From: Tropicimonas sp. IMCC6043
GTDB lineage: Bacteria > Pseudomonadota > Alphaproteobacteria > Rhodobacterales > Rhodobacteraceae
NCBI RefSeq assembly: GCF_004146235.1
Contig: NZ_SELO01000001.1
Span: 248,001 to 312,000, forward strand
Length of the DNA stretch: 64,000 nucleotides
Reading direction: 5' to 3'
Part shown: piece after piece, positions 63,621-64,000 of the stretch
Layout of the letters: each line of letters begins with the position of its first letter
Position numbering within the stretch: position 1 is the stretch's first letter
Notes under the pieces: generated by a model
Database searches by the model: none
What the model saw: the letters and a program-made list of their open reading frames with translations, nothing else
Told to the model about the DNA's origin: nothing
Position numbers and translations under genes: made by a program

Positions 63621-64000
63621 CTAGTCCAGACGCAGGCGCCGCTCGGCCATGCGGCCCAGCTGCGACAAGGTGAAATTGATGACGAAGTAGACCGCGGCAG
63701 CGGCGAGATAGATCTCCAGCGGCCGATAGGTCTGGCCGGTGATGTTCTGGGCCACGCGCGTCAGCTCGCCTATGCCGACGACCGACGCAAGCGAGGAAAC
63801 CTTGACCAGCAGGATGAGCTCGTTGACCAGCGACGGCAGGCCGAGGCGCAGCGCCTGCGGCACCAGAATGCGCCGCCAAAGCGCGACCGGCGGGATGCCG
63901 AGGGCTTCGGCGGCCTCGGTCTGACCGGCCGGAATGGACTGCAACGCGCCGCGCAGGATCTCGGCCACATAGGCCGCGGAACACATCCCGATCGCCAGGA
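63621..64000 (-). CDS. Polar amino-acid ABC transporter permease (partial, 5' end outside window)
   Basis: The C-terminal part of a second HisQ/M-type permease, open to the window edge. It contains the EAA-like loop EAAEALGIPPVALWRRILVPQA and ends LSQLGRMAERRLRLD. The binding-protein gene is not visible and should lie upstream, outside the window. Confidence 0.9.
   Translation of the reverse strand, partial: LAIGMCSAAYVAEILRGALQSIPAGQTEAAEALGIPPVALWRRILVPQALRLGLPSLVNELILLVKVSSLASVVGIGELTRVAQNITGQTYRPLEIYLAAAAVYFVINFTLSQLGRMAERRLRLD

Overview
The window is GC-rich and gene-dense, and reads as a chromosome segment of an alphaproteobacterium, most likely Rhodobacterales. The reasons are the pobA-pcaDCHGB order with a divergent pcaQ, the short (about 350 aa) PcaB, a DUF1194 protein, a TctABC importer and the general style of the proteins. 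I cannot name a species. No rRNA, tRNA, CRISPR array, transposase or phage gene was seen.

Left part (1-8.9 kb): aromatic acid catabolism. A CouO-like amidohydrolase and an acyl-CoA dehydrogenase are translationally coupled. They are followed by pcaQ and the divergent pobA-pcaD-pcaC-pcaH-pcaG-pcaB set, which carries 4-hydroxybenzoate through protocatechuate into the beta-ketoadipate pathway. The first two genes plausibly feed phenylpropanoid (hydroxycinnamate or dihydro-) side chains into it.

Central part (9.9-44.2 kb): a lithotrophic sulfur-oxidation island. A YeeE/YedE (TsuA-type) transporter and a P-type ATPase stand at its left edge. Two large divergent operons meet at 22.5-22.7 kb. The leftward one runs TauD-like oxygenase, two small unknown proteins, cysG, soeA-soeB-soeC, mrp/apbC; it makes siroheme and oxidises sulfite in the cytoplasm. 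The rightward one runs dsrA-B-E-F-H-C-M-K-L-J-O-P, a TrpD2-like glycosyltransferase-family gene, and dsrN; it is the oxidative (reverse) sulfite reductase pathway. Convergent tusA and dsrE2 complete the sulfur-carrier relay. A FadL-type outer-membrane channel, a type I sulfide:quinone oxidoreductase with all three catalytic cysteines, and a second DsrK/HdrD-like iron-sulfur protein translationally coupled to glpA-glpB follow. Inferred flow: sulfide or thiosulfate sulfur enters, TusA/DsrE2/DsrEFH hand the sulfane sulfur to DsrC, DsrAB-L with the DsrMKJOP membrane complex release sulfite, and SoeABC oxidises sulfite to sulfate.

Right part (44.2-64 kb): heterotrophic accessory modules. These are (i) a two-gene operon with a FAD amine-oxidase/acetoacetate-decarboxylase-like fusion and a class III nucleotide cyclase-ATPase-TPR regulator; (ii) a leftward seven-gene set (CMD protein, AhpD-like protein, flavin monooxygenase, TctCBA importer, opine-dehydrogenase-like enzyme) with a divergent LysR regulator; (iii) a LysR regulator divergent from a uroporphyrinogen-decarboxylase-family protein across a clear palindrome; (iv) a polar amino-acid ABC transporter with a HisC-like aminotransferase, cut by the window end.
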